DNA of 22,906 nt from an uncultured Micrococcales bacterium. Lineage in GTDB: Bacteria > Actinomycetota > Actinomycetes > Actinomycetales > Microbacteriaceae. Numbering within the stretch: the first letter of the stretch is position 1; each line of letters opens with the position of its first letter. Below, piece by piece: positions 1-9,519 of this stretch. A program made the translations under genes and the position numbers. The notes below the pieces were generated by a model that saw nothing but the letters and a program-made list of their open reading frames with translations, did not search any database and was not told where the DNA came from. Location of the stretch: NCBI GenBank assembly GCA_903866485.1, contig CAIPNT010000171.1:1-22906 (forward strand), written 5' to 3'.

Positions 1-248
1 CAACCAACTGGTCACGCCGCTATAAGGCAAACCTCGAGAAGCTTGCCTCTGGTGATGTTCACAAGGTTTCAGAGGTTGTTCGAGACCTTTGGCGCCGCGA
101 CCAAGACCGTGGTCTTTCAGCCGGTGAAAAGCGCATGCTTGCCAAGGCTCGTCAAATTTTGGTTTCTGAGTTGGCACTTGCACACAAGACCAACGAAGAG
201 AAGGCTTCAGCAGACCTAGACAAGGTCTTGAACCTAGAGAAGATCTAG
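1..248 (+). CDS. carD: CarD family transcriptional regulator, C-terminal part (5' end outside window)
   Basis: The reading frame is open from the left edge (first full codon at base 3) to the TAG at 246-248, giving about 81 residues. The peptide contains [17 protein letters not shown], then [19 protein letters not shown] and [12 protein letters not shown]. This is the helical C-terminal DNA-binding half of CarD/CdnL-type regulators, which bind RNA polymerase beta and stabilise the open promoter complex, notably at rRNA promoters. The N-terminal polymerase-interaction domain lies outside the window. It is followed after 8 bases by ispDF, as carD is followed by ispD in Mycobacterium (Rv3583c-Rv3582c). 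Identity is secure from motif recognition and gene order; nothing can be said about its promoter. Confidence 0.93.
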   Translation, partial: TNWSRRYKANLEKLASGDVHKVSEVVRDLWRRDQDRGLSAGEKRMLAKARQILVSELALAHKTNEEKASADLDKVLNLEKI

Positions 249-256
249 AGGCTCAA

Positions 257-1459
257 ATGACCAAGCGCGATATCGCGTTGGTTCTAGTTGCCGCCGGTTC
301 TGGTCAGCGCCTCGGCGCAGGCAAACCAAAGGCATTTGTCGACTTATTTGGTCGCCCTCTGCTAACTCACGCAATCGAATCAATTATGGCTGTGCCTAAT
401 CTGGCGCAGCTGGTGATTGCCGCACCCGAATCTCACCTGGTTGAGGCCACCGAAATCGCAGCCGCACTCGTAGGCGACGCCGAGATTCACTTGGCTGTCG
501 CGGTTGGCGGTGCAACCCGCCAAGAGTCGATTGCTAACGCTCTCGCGCAGCTGAATGAATCTGTCGAAATCATCTTGGTTCACGACGCCGCTCGGGCGCT
601 GGCACCATCCCAGTTATTTATCGATGTTGCCGAAAGCGTTCGCCTCTCGGGCAAGTCGACTCTGCCGGTTATGAAGGTGGTAGACACCATCAAGCAACTG
701 GATGGCGCCTTGGTGCTGCACACCATCGACCGCGAAAAGCTTGGGGCTGCACAGACGCCCCAGGGGTTTGTCGCTATAGAGCTCGTTGCCGCCTATGCCA
801 AGGCAAACCAAGAGTTCACCGATGACGCCGCGCTAATGCAGGCTGCGGGTCACGAGGTGCTTGCCATTGCTGGCGACGAACGAGCGTTCAAAATAACCAC
901 CCCAGCCGACCTCGCCGCCGCCGAGTTGCGTTTTGAGGGCCAGCCACGCGGGTTCAAAACCGGCATCGGCACCGATGTGCACCGGTTTACAGTCGACTCG
1001 GCCAAGCCGCTATTCTTGGGCACTATTGTTTGGCCTGGCGAGCGCGGCCTCGATGGGCACAGCGACGGCGACGCAGTTAGTCACGCAATCGTGGATGCTC
1101 TGCTATCTGCCGCTGGGCTTGGCGACATCGGTTCAAATTTTGGTGTAGATCGCCCCGAGTTTGCCGGCGCAAATGGCAAAGTGTTTATTGAGGCCACATT
1201 AGATTTGCTTGCCGAAAACGGTTTCAGAGTTGAGAACGTGGCTGTTCAAATTATCGGCAACCGACCTAAGGTTGCTCCACATCGCTCGGCAACCGAGGCG
1301 GCCCTTCAGGCCATCATTGGTGCACCGGTTTCGCTCGGAGCCACCACCACAGACGGACTAGGGTTCTTGGGCAACAGTGAGGGAGTCGCAGCGGTGGCCA
1401 CGGTGCTGATTGCCCAATCCCAGACTGCCAATGGCCCTGAAGGTAGGCTTGCAAAGTGA
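257..1459 (+). CDS. ispDF: Bifunctional IspD-IspF enzyme of the MEP isoprenoid pathway
   Basis: 400 residues fusing two MEP-pathway enzymes in one chain. The N-terminal half (about 1-232) is IspD, which makes CDP-methylerythritol from CTP and MEP. It shows the nucleotide-binding stretch AAGSGQRLGAGKPKAF at 13-27 and LVHDAARAL at 107-114. The C-terminal half (about 234-390) is IspF, which cyclises CDP-ME 2-phosphate to MEcPP. It shows the metal ligands D240 and H242 (GTDVHRF), HSDGD at 268-272 and H276, and the closing ATTTDGLGF at 362-370. The linker is only a few residues. The ATG at 257 has AGAGG five bases upstream. The stop overlaps the cysS start by four bases (GTGA). Mycobacteria carry separate ispD and ispF at this spot. 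The MEP step between the two, IspE, is not in the window. Product is cytosolic. Confidence 0.96.
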   Translation: MTKRDIALVLVAAGSGQRLGAGKPKAFVDLFGRPLLTHAIESIMAVPNLAQLVIAAPESHLVEATEIAAALVGDAEIHLAVAVGGATRQESIANALAQLNESVEIILVHDAARALAPSQLFIDVAESVRLSGKSTLPVMKVVDTIKQLDGALVLHTIDREKLGAAQTPQGFVAIELVAAYAKANQEFTDDAALMQAAGHEVLAIAGDERAFKITTPADLAAAELRFEGQPRGFKTGIGTDVHRFTVDSAKPLFLGTIVWPGERGLDGHSDGDAVSHAIVDALLSAAGLGDIGSNFGVDRPEFAGANGKVFIEATLDLLAENGFRVENVAVQIIGNRPKVAPHRSATEAALQAIIGAPVSLGATTTDGLGFLGNSEGVAAVATVLIAQSQTANGPEGRLAK

Positions 1460-2868
1460 GCCTAAGCCTGTTTGATTCGCGCGCCCAAGCGGTGCGCGCG
1501 TTTGAGCCACTCATCGCCGGAGAGGCGGGCATCTACCTTTGCGGCCCAACCGTTCAAGGTTTGCCGCACGTTGGCCACCTTCGCTCGGCCCTGGTTTATG
1601 ACCAATTGCGCAGCTGGTTGACCGTCAGCGGTTTCAACGTCACCATGGTTCGAAACGTCACTGACATTGACGACAAGGTGCTCGAAAACGCAAATAGTAC
1701 GGGCGAACAGTGGTGGGCGCTTGCTTACAGATATGAAATTGAGTTCAACAAGGCCTACGCGGCGCTCGGCATTAAGCCGCCAACCTACGAGCCTCGCGCT
1801 ACCGCGGCCATCCCTGAAATGCTTGATCTGATTGATCGCCTAATTGACGCTGGCTATGCCTACCAAGCAGAAGATGGTTCGGCGGATGTCTATTTCGCCT
1901 CAACCAAGTGGGCCAAGTACGGCGAGTTGACCAACCAAAAAATTGACGACATGGCACCAGAGCGCGATGTCGAACTGCGCGGCAAGCGCGACTCTCGCGA
2001 CTTTGCCCTGTGGAAGGCTCACAAGTCTGGCGAACCAGCCTCAGCTGCCTGGAATACCCGATTTGGTCTTGGTCGACCGGGATGGCACATCGAGTGCTCG
2101 GCGATGGCAACCAAATATCTAGGCTCACAGTTTGATATTCACGGCGGTGGTCTCGACCTGCGCTTTCCACACCACGAAAACGAGCTTGCCCAGAGCTCTG
2201 CAGCCGGCGACGCGTTTGCCAACTATTGGTTGCACAACGGGCTGGTTAACGTTGGCGGACAAAAAATGTCGAAGTCGCTTGGCAACTCGATTTTTGCCGC
2301 AGACCTACTTGCCGCTGCACGACCAATCGTGGTGCGCTATTACCTAGGCTCGGCTCATTACCGTTCGGTGCTTGACTATCACGACGGCGTTCTAGACGAG
2401 GCAGAGGCCGCTGTTGGCCGCATCGAAACTTTCATCGAGAAGGCCACGCGCAAAATCGGCTCTGCGCCAACCTTGGCAAATAATCAGATCTTGGCACTGC
2501 TTCCAAAATCATTCATCCAAGCCATGGATGAAGACCTTGCCATGCCCGCCGCTTTAGCCGCGCTGCACGACGAGGTTCGGTCTGGAAACTCGGCTTTCGA
2601 TTCAGGCCAAGACGCTCAGGTTGAAGCCTCGCTGCACTCGGTGCTAGCAATGACCTCGGTATTGGGCATCAACCCGATCGACTGGGCAACTGCCGGTTCG
2701 GGCAGCGCTGGATTGCTTGATGGGCTAATCCAGGTGCTAATTAGCGAGCGCAACACCGCTCGTGCCAACAAAGATTTTGCGCAATCAGACGCAATTAGAA
2801 ACCAACTACAGGCAGCGGGCATCACGCTCGAAGATGCTGCCGACGGAACTCATTGGAGTGTTAATTAA
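1456..2868 (+). CDS. cysS: Cysteinyl-tRNA synthetase
   Basis: 470-residue class I aminoacyl-tRNA synthetase that charges tRNA-Cys with cysteine. It shows the HIGH-type signature HVGH at 38-41 and KMSKS at 270-274. The zinc/cysteine-selecting ligands are visible as C29 (LCGPTV), C214 (WHIECSAM), H239 and E243 (PHHENE). The full length separates it from its mycothiol-pathway relative MshC, which lacks the complete tRNA-binding C-terminus. Translation starts at GTG 1456, sharing four bases with the ispDF stop, so coupling is likely. The next gene begins on the base after this stop codon. The order ispD-ispF-cysS-rlmB matches mycobacteria. Confidence 0.96.
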   Translation: MSLSLFDSRAQAVRAFEPLIAGEAGIYLCGPTVQGLPHVGHLRSALVYDQLRSWLTVSGFNVTMVRNVTDIDDKVLENANSTGEQWWALAYRYEIEFNKAYAALGIKPPTYEPRATAAIPEMLDLIDRLIDAGYAYQAEDGSADVYFASTKWAKYGELTNQKIDDMAPERDVELRGKRDSRDFALWKAHKSGEPASAAWNTRFGLGRPGWHIECSAMATKYLGSQFDIHGGGLDLRFPHHENELAQSSAAGDAFANYWLHNGLVNVGGQKMSKSLGNSIFAADLLAAARPIVVRYYLGSAHYRSVLDYHDGVLDEAEAAVGRIETFIEKATRKIGSAPTLANNQILALLPKSFIQAMDEDLAMPAALAALHDEVRSGNSAFDSGQDAQVEASLHSVLAMTSVLGINPIDWATAGSGSAGLLDGLIQVLISERNTARANKDFAQSDAIRNQLQAAGITLEDAADGTHWSVN

Positions 2869-3909
2869 ATGGCTGGAACACCAAGACGCCCCGGCGCGGC
2901 AAAAAGCAAAAAGGGCGGCAAAGTAGGCACCGGCGGTCACGGAAAGCAGGCCCTTGAGGGTCGCGGACCTACCCCCAAAGCTGAAGATCGCCCCTATCAC
3001 AAGGCCTACAAGGCCAAGGCTGCTGCCGAGAAACACAAGCAGGCAACCGGGGCTACCCCGATTCGTCGCGGTGAGTTCTTGGCGCCAACCGCTCGCACCG
3101 CTGGTTCTGCCGGCGCCGCCGCCCGTTCGGGTCAGCGCGTTGCCAAGGCTGCGGATGCCTCTGAGGTGCTATCTGGTCGTAACTCGGTAGTTGAGGCGCT
3201 GCGCGCAAAGGTTCCAGCAACCGCGCTGTTTATCGCAGCTCGCATCGAGATGGATGAGCGAGTCAAAGAGGCGATCAAGGTAGCCGGCTCAAGGGGTATC
3301 CCGGTTAATGAAATCACCCGTCCAGAAATGGACAGGATGACTGGCTTTGACTCGGTGCACCAGGGAATTGCGCTATCGGTTCCTCCTTATAAATATCAGC
3401 ACCCGATGGAGATGCTCGACCTGATTTTGTCGCGTGGTCAAAAGCCGCTTTTTGTTGCCCTTGATGGCATCACCGACCCTCGCAACCTGGGTGCAATCAT
3501 CCGATCGGTTGCTGCGTTCGGTGGCCAGGGTGTCATCCTTCCACAGCGTCGCTCAACCGGCGTCACCGCATCGGCTTGGAAGACTTCGGCCGGTGCCGCT
3601 GCGCGCGTGCCAGTTGCGCTAGCCGCAAACCTCAATAACACGCTAAAAGAGTTCAAGAAGCGCGGAGTGTTCGTTGTGGGTCTTGACGGTGGCGGTTCAA
3701 TGTCGCTGCCTGAATTTGACCTTGCCACCGAGCCTTTGCTCTTGGTGGTTGGTTCCGAAGGCAAGGGGCTATCGCGTCTCGTGACCGAAAATTGTGACGC
3801 CGTGTTGTCGATTCCAATCGCTCGCGACACCGAATCTCTAAATGCCGGCATCGCAGCCTCAGTTTCGCTGTATGAAATCTCTAAGCGACGCGCAGCCCTA
3901 AAGCGCTAA
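2869..3909 (+). CDS. rlmB: 23S rRNA (guanosine-2'-O-)-methyltransferase, RlmB/TrmH (SpoU) family
   Basis: 346 residues. Residues 1-95 are an Ala/Lys/Arg/Gly-rich, probably disordered basic extension, as is common in actinobacterial members. A SpoU substrate-binding domain follows (about 100-175), then the knotted SPOUT methyltransferase domain (about 193-345). The three family motifs are visible: DPRNLGAIIRS with N206 and R212, VVGSEGKG around E297, and SLNAGIAASV with N325. The family member RlmB methylates the 2'-O of G2251 in the peptidyl-transferase loop of 23S rRNA using SAM; the exact target here is inferred. ATG 2869 abuts the cysS stop and has GGAG at 2855-2858 inside cysS. It ends one base from the convergent DUF4032 gene, with no room for a terminator. 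Confidence 0.92.
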   Translation: MAGTPRRPGAAKSKKGGKVGTGGHGKQALEGRGPTPKAEDRPYHKAYKAKAAAEKHKQATGATPIRRGEFLAPTARTAGSAGAAARSGQRVAKAADASEVLSGRNSVVEALRAKVPATALFIAARIEMDERVKEAIKVAGSRGIPVNEITRPEMDRMTGFDSVHQGIALSVPPYKYQHPMEMLDLILSRGQKPLFVALDGITDPRNLGAIIRSVAAFGGQGVILPQRRSTGVTASAWKTSAGAAARVPVALAANLNNTLKEFKKRGVFVVGLDGGGSMSLPEFDLATEPLLLVVGSEGKGLSRLVTENCDAVLSIPIARDTESLNAGIAASVSLYEISKRRAALKR

Positions 3910-3910
3910 A

Positions 3911-5217
3911 TCAAACGAGATCGCGCCAGTCAACGGCATCGTCGTCATCGGCCACCACGATGGTGCCCGATGGCACCGCGTTTGGCAAGGTGAGAGATTC
4001 GGTTGGAGGGTTTAGGTAGGCCTCTTCGTCTCGACGATTGACCAACACTTTCTCGATGTAAGACTGAACTGCCTCGGCCAGAGAAACGTCTCGAGACTGG
4101 TTTTCCATTAGATACCAGCGGTGCTCTAAAAACTGGTGATAGATTTCGGCCGGCTCGAGTCGACCCGAAAGATGCTTTGGAATTGCCGTAACCACGGGCT
4201 CGAATGAGCGACTCAGCCACTCGTGCGCAAGCACTTCTTCGTCGGCTCCCGGACGCGGGTTCTCAACCCGGTATTGGTCTAGGTCATTCAAAAGTCGTCG
4301 GGCCTGATTCTCTTCAACATCAAGGCCAGTAAGACGAATTAGCCTACGGGCATGGTGACCTGCGTCAACCACCTTAGGCTGAATCCTAACTTTGGAGCCG
4401 GTCGAGTCAGTTTTGATGGCCAGCTCTTCAATGTCGAAACCGAGTTCGTTTAAGCGGTCGACGCGACGATTGATTTTCCAACGTTCAGAGACGTCGAAGG
4501 TTTCGACACCGGTCAACTCGACCCACAGGTCGCGATATTTCGCAACGATTCGTTCGCTGGTGGCTACCGCGTCAACCCCCGGCACAGCATTTCCGCTGGC
4601 AATTAAGTCCATCAACTCACCGGCGATGTTTACCCTGGCGATTTCTAGGTCATTTTCACGCTGGCCATTTGAAAGACCTGAGTCGTATAGGTGCCCAGTT
4701 TCGGCGTCGACTAGATAGGCGGCAAAAGCGCCGGCGTCGCGACGAAAGAGGGTGTTCGAGAGCGAAACGTCACCCCAGAAGAAACCCGCAATATGCAGGC
4801 GAACCAGCAGCACGGCGAGAGCGTCGACCAGCCTGGTTGCGGTTTCTGGCCGCAAGCCCTGCGACCACATAGCGCGGTAGGGCAGCGAAAACTTGAGGTG
4901 CCTAGTCACCAAAACGGCGGGCAGTGGATTGCCATCATTGTCTTCGCGCCCATTGATGATGGCAAACGGCTCGACTGACGGCACATCAAGCTTCAAAAGC
5001 TGTTTGAGCATGTCATACTCGCGCTTGGCCAGCTCAGGAAGGGTTTCTTTGATTGCGATCACATGGTCGTTAAGGTGAGCAAACCTGACTGTGTGGCGGC
5101 TGAGACCCTTCGGCAAAGCAGCGATATTTTCGCTGGGCCAGTCTTCTAAAGGCAAATGCCACGGTAGATCCAGCAGTGCTGGCTCTACCGTGGCAGCCGT
5201 AATGTCTAGTGAGCTCA

Positions 5218-5218
<1 letters not shown>
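3911..5218 (-). CDS. DUF4032 kinase-like protein
   Basis: 435 residues with a recognisable protein/lipopolysaccharide-kinase-like fold in the N-terminal half. K57 (AIKE) and E67 (REYD) correspond to the beta3 Lys and alphaC Glu. LHIAGFFWGDVSLSNTLF carries the catalytic-loop D150 and N155, and D171 (LVDAETG) fits the metal-binding DFG position. All phosphotransfer residues are therefore present, so an active small-molecule or sugar kinase is possible. The C-terminal half (about 250-410) is the actinobacterial DUF4032 part, for which I know no function. It starts at GTG 5218, whose first base is the last base of the ugpC stop (TAGTG), so it is translationally coupled to the sugar-transport ATPase. 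A role in handling imported sugars is inferred from that pairing only. Confidence 0.85.
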
Positions 5219-6294
<1,076 letters not shown>

Positions 6295-6457
6295 TTTATT
6301 TTCCTTCATCGGCAGGTACGTGCCGAACGATCCGTAGTGATAGAAACCCAGCAGCGACGCCGCTGGGGGTGTTCTCAGTATGCCACCTGGGCGCCTCTGA
6401 CTTAGAATGTGAGGGCTGTCCGAAATCAAATCGTGACAAAAACTTAGCGAGGGATTC

Positions 6458-7333
6458 ATGAGTCCAAACGAAACCAAGCCAACCCGCAACCAGCAGCGCG
6501 AAGAAGCGCGTGCCAAGGCGAAGGCGCTGCGCGAGCAGCACAAGCGAGAAGAGCGCCGCAAGCGACTCGGCATTCGAGTGGGAGTCATCGGTGTGGTGGC
6601 TGCAGCGCTTGCCATAATCGTTGTTGCTCTTGTTTCAGGCGGCAACTCAGCCGGCAACTCTGCAGCCCCAGCTAACTTCATGTTCAACGATGGCATCAAA
6701 ATCGGTGCTGGCGTTCAGGCCTACACCCCGAATTTCACTCCAACCCCGTCACCTTCGGCTAGCGCAACCCCATCGACCGCCACTGTGCCAAACATCATCA
6801 TGTATCTCGACTATCAGTGCCCGATCTGCCAGCAGTTTGAGACTGCCAACGCGGCTCAGCTGAAGAGCTGGGTTAACACCGGCGCGGCAACACTTGAGAT
6901 TCACCCGATTTCATTTCTCGACAGCCGCGCATCGCTAAACGAATATTCGTCTCGCGCAGCCAACGCCGCAATCTGTGTTGCGCAAGCAGCCCCAAACAGC
7001 TTCTTCGACTTCAGCGCCTACCTGTATGAGCACCAGCCCGGTGAAGGCACCGCGGGTCCGAGCAACGATGATCTTGTTGCAGATCTAGCCAAGGTGCAGA
7101 TTCCTGCCACTGCAGACCTGACTAGTTGCATCAAGAACAAAAAGTATGGCGTCTGGATCTCAAACACCACCTCGAAGGTGCTTAGCACCCCGATTCCTGG
7201 AACCAAGCAGACTGTTGATGGCACCCCATACGTGCTCGTCAATGGCCACAAGTACACCTGGAACACCGGTCAAGACTTGGTTAACCCAGCTCGATTTGCT
7301 CAGTTCGTTCAGACTTCGGGCGCAACTCAGTAA
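6458..7333 (+). CDS. Membrane-anchored DsbA/thioredoxin-like oxidoreductase
   Basis: 291 residues. Residues 1-38 are very basic and cytoplasmic, with an Arg/Lys-rich helix. A single membrane anchor spans about 39-60. A Ser/Thr/Pro/Ala-rich linker (about 62-108) leads to an extracytoplasmic thioredoxin fold. The active site is CPIC (C121, C124) in LDYQCPICQQFE, and the cis-proline loop is GTPY with P257. Two further cysteines (C173, C224) could form a structural disulfide. The layout is that of actinobacterial DsbA-family thiol oxidoreductases (DSBA_4/thioredoxin_4), which form or shuffle disulfides in exported proteins. GAGGG lies five bases before ATG 6458. Divergent from ugpC across 163 bases. 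Exported cysteine proteins in this window, such as that at 13042, are possible clients (inference). Confidence 0.9.
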   Translation: MSPNETKPTRNQQREEARAKAKALREQHKREERRKRLGIRVGVIGVVAAALAIIVVALVSGGNSAGNSAAPANFMFNDGIKIGAGVQAYTPNFTPTPSPSASATPSTATVPNIIMYLDYQCPICQQFETANAAQLKSWVNTGAATLEIHPISFLDSRASLNEYSSRAANAAICVAQAAPNSFFDFSAYLYEHQPGEGTAGPSNDDLVADLAKVQIPATADLTSCIKNKKYGVWISNTTSKVLSTPIPGTKQTVDGTPYVLVNGHKYTWNTGQDLVNPARFAQFVQTSGATQ

Positions 7334-7390
7334 ACTGCGAGTTTGGTGTGAGGTGTAGCTTGCCCCCAAAGTCGGCCGAAAGATGCCTTG

Positions 7391-7405
7391 GATAATGGCA
7401 GCATG
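7391..7405 (+). promoter_or_regulatory. Candidate -10 element for a leaderless transcript
   Basis: GATAAT at 7391-7396 matches five of six bases of the -10 consensus. It stands exactly six bases before ATG 7403, so transcription would start at or next to the start codon. No good -35 is visible 16-18 bases upstream. Leaderless mRNAs of this geometry are common in actinobacteria. If right, this is the promoter of the whole arabinose-donor gene set and it fixes the start of its first gene. Confidence 0.45.
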
Positions 7406-8086
7406 AGCATGAAGCGGCCCCTTGGCAGGCACTACAAAAAGCGAAAGCCAGTGACCCGAGTGCGCTTCATTGTTAGGCGTGTGCTTGCTGCAGCCTCCGC
7501 GGTGTTGTTGTTGCTCGGCGTGATTGGCAAGGTAAGCGCACGCCCAAAGCCAAATGTTGCCATTTGGGGTGCCGCAAAGAGCCCATCAAAATTGCCTGAG
7601 GCCATAGTTTCACCGGTTGCCTGGATGGACCCACACCTGCTCGCCTTTCAGCAGGTGTCAGGCACCAAGTTGCCCGAGGGAAATTTTTCTCACGGAAATG
7701 GCCGGGTGCTCACCAAACTTCGTTCGTTCTATATGGCCGGATTTGCCGACGGTTATCGAATGAAGGATAGCCAGGGTGGCACAGGTTCGGGTAAAAACTT
7801 TATTTGGCGTTCGGCGATCGGGCTGCGTGCCGATGGAACGGTGGTTTATGTTCAGAGTCAAGCGCTCAGTGCCGGTTCACTAGCCAACCTGCTAGTGCGC
7901 GCCGGGGCAGTGCGCGGTATGGTTCTTGACATGAACAAGGCCTTTGCCAATGGCGATCTCTATGGCCCCTATGGGCCGAAGGGAAAGGCAATCAACCCAG
8001 ACAACCAGAACCCAACCGACCGGTTCTATAAGAGCAGCACGCGCGACTTTGTCGCCGTCTTCGCGAAGTCGCCTCGAATTGGCTAG
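7403..8086 (+). CDS. Short phosphodiester-glycosidase-like membrane-anchored protein (internally shortened paralogue)
   Basis: 227 residues from ATG 7403; ATG 7409 and TTG 7388 are alternatives. A basic N-terminus precedes one hydrophobic segment (about 25-46), a signal anchor or signal peptide. The rest aligns in three blocks to the 406-residue protein at 11582-12802. Shared features are the block-opening WGAAKSPSKLP, WMDPHLLAFQQ with KLPEGNF, and the C-terminal GLRADGTVVYV...GMVLDMN...FVAVFAKS. That C-terminal block resembles the end of the phosphodiester glycosidase (NAGPA-like, PF09992) fold. Relative to the paralogue it lacks roughly residues 137-178 and 233-306, which include core strands, so activity is doubtful. 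The frame is intact and its end overlaps the next gene, which argues against a dead gene. Role unknown; first gene of the set with ubiA, dprE1 and dprE2. Confidence 0.75.
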   Translation: MSMKRPLGRHYKKRKPVTRVRFIVRRVLAAASAVLLLLGVIGKVSARPKPNVAIWGAAKSPSKLPEAIVSPVAWMDPHLLAFQQVSGTKLPEGNFSHGNGRVLTKLRSFYMAGFADGYRMKDSQGGTGSGKNFIWRSAIGLRADGTVVYVQSQALSAGSLANLLVRAGAVRGMVLDMNKAFANGDLYGPYGPKGKAINPDNQNPTDRFYKSSTRDFVAVFAKSPRIG

Positions 8087-9518
8087 GCCCTCACAGATCG
8101 CTCTGGTCGTTGACCTAGATGCCACGCTGGTGCAGAGCGACACCACACACGATGCCTTGGCATCCGTGATTTTGCGCAAACCTATTCGTGCGCTCGCACT
8201 GTTGCCTAGCCTGATCAAAAACAAGGCTCGCTTCAAAAGTCGATTGGCACAGTTGGCGGCAACCGACGCGGCCACACTGATCTATAACCAGTCGGTGCTC
8301 GAGGTGATTGCCGAGGCCAAACGCGATGGTCGAAAGGTAATTTTGGCCACCGCTTCAGATATCAGCACCGCCAACTCGGTTGCCAAACATCTAGCCGTGT
8401 TTGACGCTGTGATTGCCACCGACAGTGATCGCAACCTGATTGGTTCAGCCAAGGCAGAGGCAATCGCAGAGTTGCTGGGCGGCGAACCTTTCGAGTATGC
8501 CGGCGATTCAGAGCAAGATCTGAAGGTTTGGACTCGGGCGCAAAGGGTAATCGTTGTAAATCCACACAAATCGCTTAAGAAGAAGATGGCCTCGGCGGGT
8601 TTGAACGACCCACAGTTGCTGGGAGCTTCTAAGTCAGCACTTGTGGCCTGGCTGCGAGCAATGCGCCTCTATCAGTGGGCTAAAAACTTGCTCTTGCTTT
8701 TGCCGGTTTTTGCAGCCCATGTCAGCTTCACACCGGTTCTTGGGTTGAAGTTAGTCTTTGCTCTGCTTGCATTCGGCTTCACGGCATCTTCGGTTTATAT
8801 GCTCAACGATATAGTCGACCTAAACGCCGACCGACTGCATCCCAGAAAATCAAAGCGTGCATTTGCCTCAGGGCGACTTTCACCGCTTGCCGGTCTAATT
8901 GCCGTTCCGCTGATGCTGTTGGTGGGCTTCGCCTTTGCGCTGCAGGTGAACTTGGGTTTCGTTATTGTGCTGTTGGCCTATCTGGCAATCACTTTCTTCT
9001 ACAGTTTCTGGCTCAAACGCATTGCGATCGCCGACGTTTTTGTGCTTACCCTGCTCTATACACTTCGGGTGTTCGCTGGAGCTGCAGTCATCGAAGTTAA
9101 ACTTTCATTTTGGCTTATCGCCTTCTCGCTCTTTCTGTTTTTATCTTTGGCTTTCGTCAAACGATATGCCGAACTTGCCATCGCCGAGCGCCTCGGTGGC
9201 AAACTTTTGCCTGGTCGCGGCTATAAACCGCAGGATGCACCCTTGGTTATGTCGTTTGGTGTGGCATCTGGGTTTGCATCGGTGCTGGTTCTTGCCCTCT
9301 ATACCAACAGCGATGCCGTGATTGGTCTTTATCGAGCTCCTGAAACAATGCTGTTCGCGCTTCCGGTTTTGCTGTTTTGGATCACCTGGGTTTGGTTTCA
9401 AGCCAGCCGAGGCAAGATGCACGATGACCCGTTGATTTTTGCGATGACTGATCGATTTAGTCAGATTTCGGCGCTTGCCATTACGGTTATTTTTGTGCTC
9501 GCCTCGATAGGAATTTAG
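8079..9518 (+). CDS. HAD phosphatase - UbiA prenyltransferase fusion, probable decaprenyl-phosphate phosphoribosyltransferase
   Basis: 479 residues if started at TTG 8079, which overlaps the upstream gene by eight bases; the frame stays open further upstream inside that gene but lacks homologous-looking sequence there. Residues 8-185 form a HAD phosphatase: nucleophile motif DLDATL (D12, D14), T91 (LATAS) and GDSEQD with D143. Residues 190-479 form a UbiA-type membrane enzyme with about 8-9 helices. Its hallmark is NDIVDLNAD at 243-251, with RLYQWAKN before it and a second polar loop after DVFVLTLLYTLR. This resembles Rv3806c, which transfers phosphoribose from PRPP to decaprenyl phosphate. 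The HAD part could remove the 5-phosphate, a job done by a separate phosphatase (Rv3807c) in mycobacteria. The dprE1/dprE2 neighbours support this; substrate and dual activity are inferred. Confidence 0.85.
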   Translation: MARPSQIALVVDLDATLVQSDTTHDALASVILRKPIRALALLPSLIKNKARFKSRLAQLAATDAATLIYNQSVLEVIAEAKRDGRKVILATASDISTANSVAKHLAVFDAVIATDSDRNLIGSAKAEAIAELLGGEPFEYAGDSEQDLKVWTRAQRVIVVNPHKSLKKKMASAGLNDPQLLGASKSALVAWLRAMRLYQWAKNLLLLLPVFAAHVSFTPVLGLKLVFALLAFGFTASSVYMLNDIVDLNADRLHPRKSKRAFASGRLSPLAGLIAVPLMLLVGFAFALQVNLGFVIVLLAYLAITFFYSFWLKRIAIADVFVLTLLYTLRVFAGAAVIEVKLSFWLIAFSLFLFLSLAFVKRYAELAIAERLGGKLLPGRGYKPQDAPLVMSFGVASGFASVLVLALYTNSDAVIGLYRAPETMLFALPVLLFWITWVWFQASRGKMHDDPLIFAMTDRFSQISALAITVIFVLASIGI

Positions 9519-9519
9519 A

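Noticed and set aside
6295..6699. Longer reading frame for the sugar ABC ATPase, adding 135 residues
   Set aside because: The extra peptide is Arg/Ser/Pro-rich with no family likeness, overlaps the DsbA-like gene antisense, and the ribosome site at ATG 6294 matches the family start.
7944..8078. Upstream ATG for the HAD-UbiA protein inside the preceding gene
   Set aside because: It would add 45 residues of out-of-frame composition overlapping the glycosidase-like gene; the HAD motif begins within a few residues of TTG 8079.
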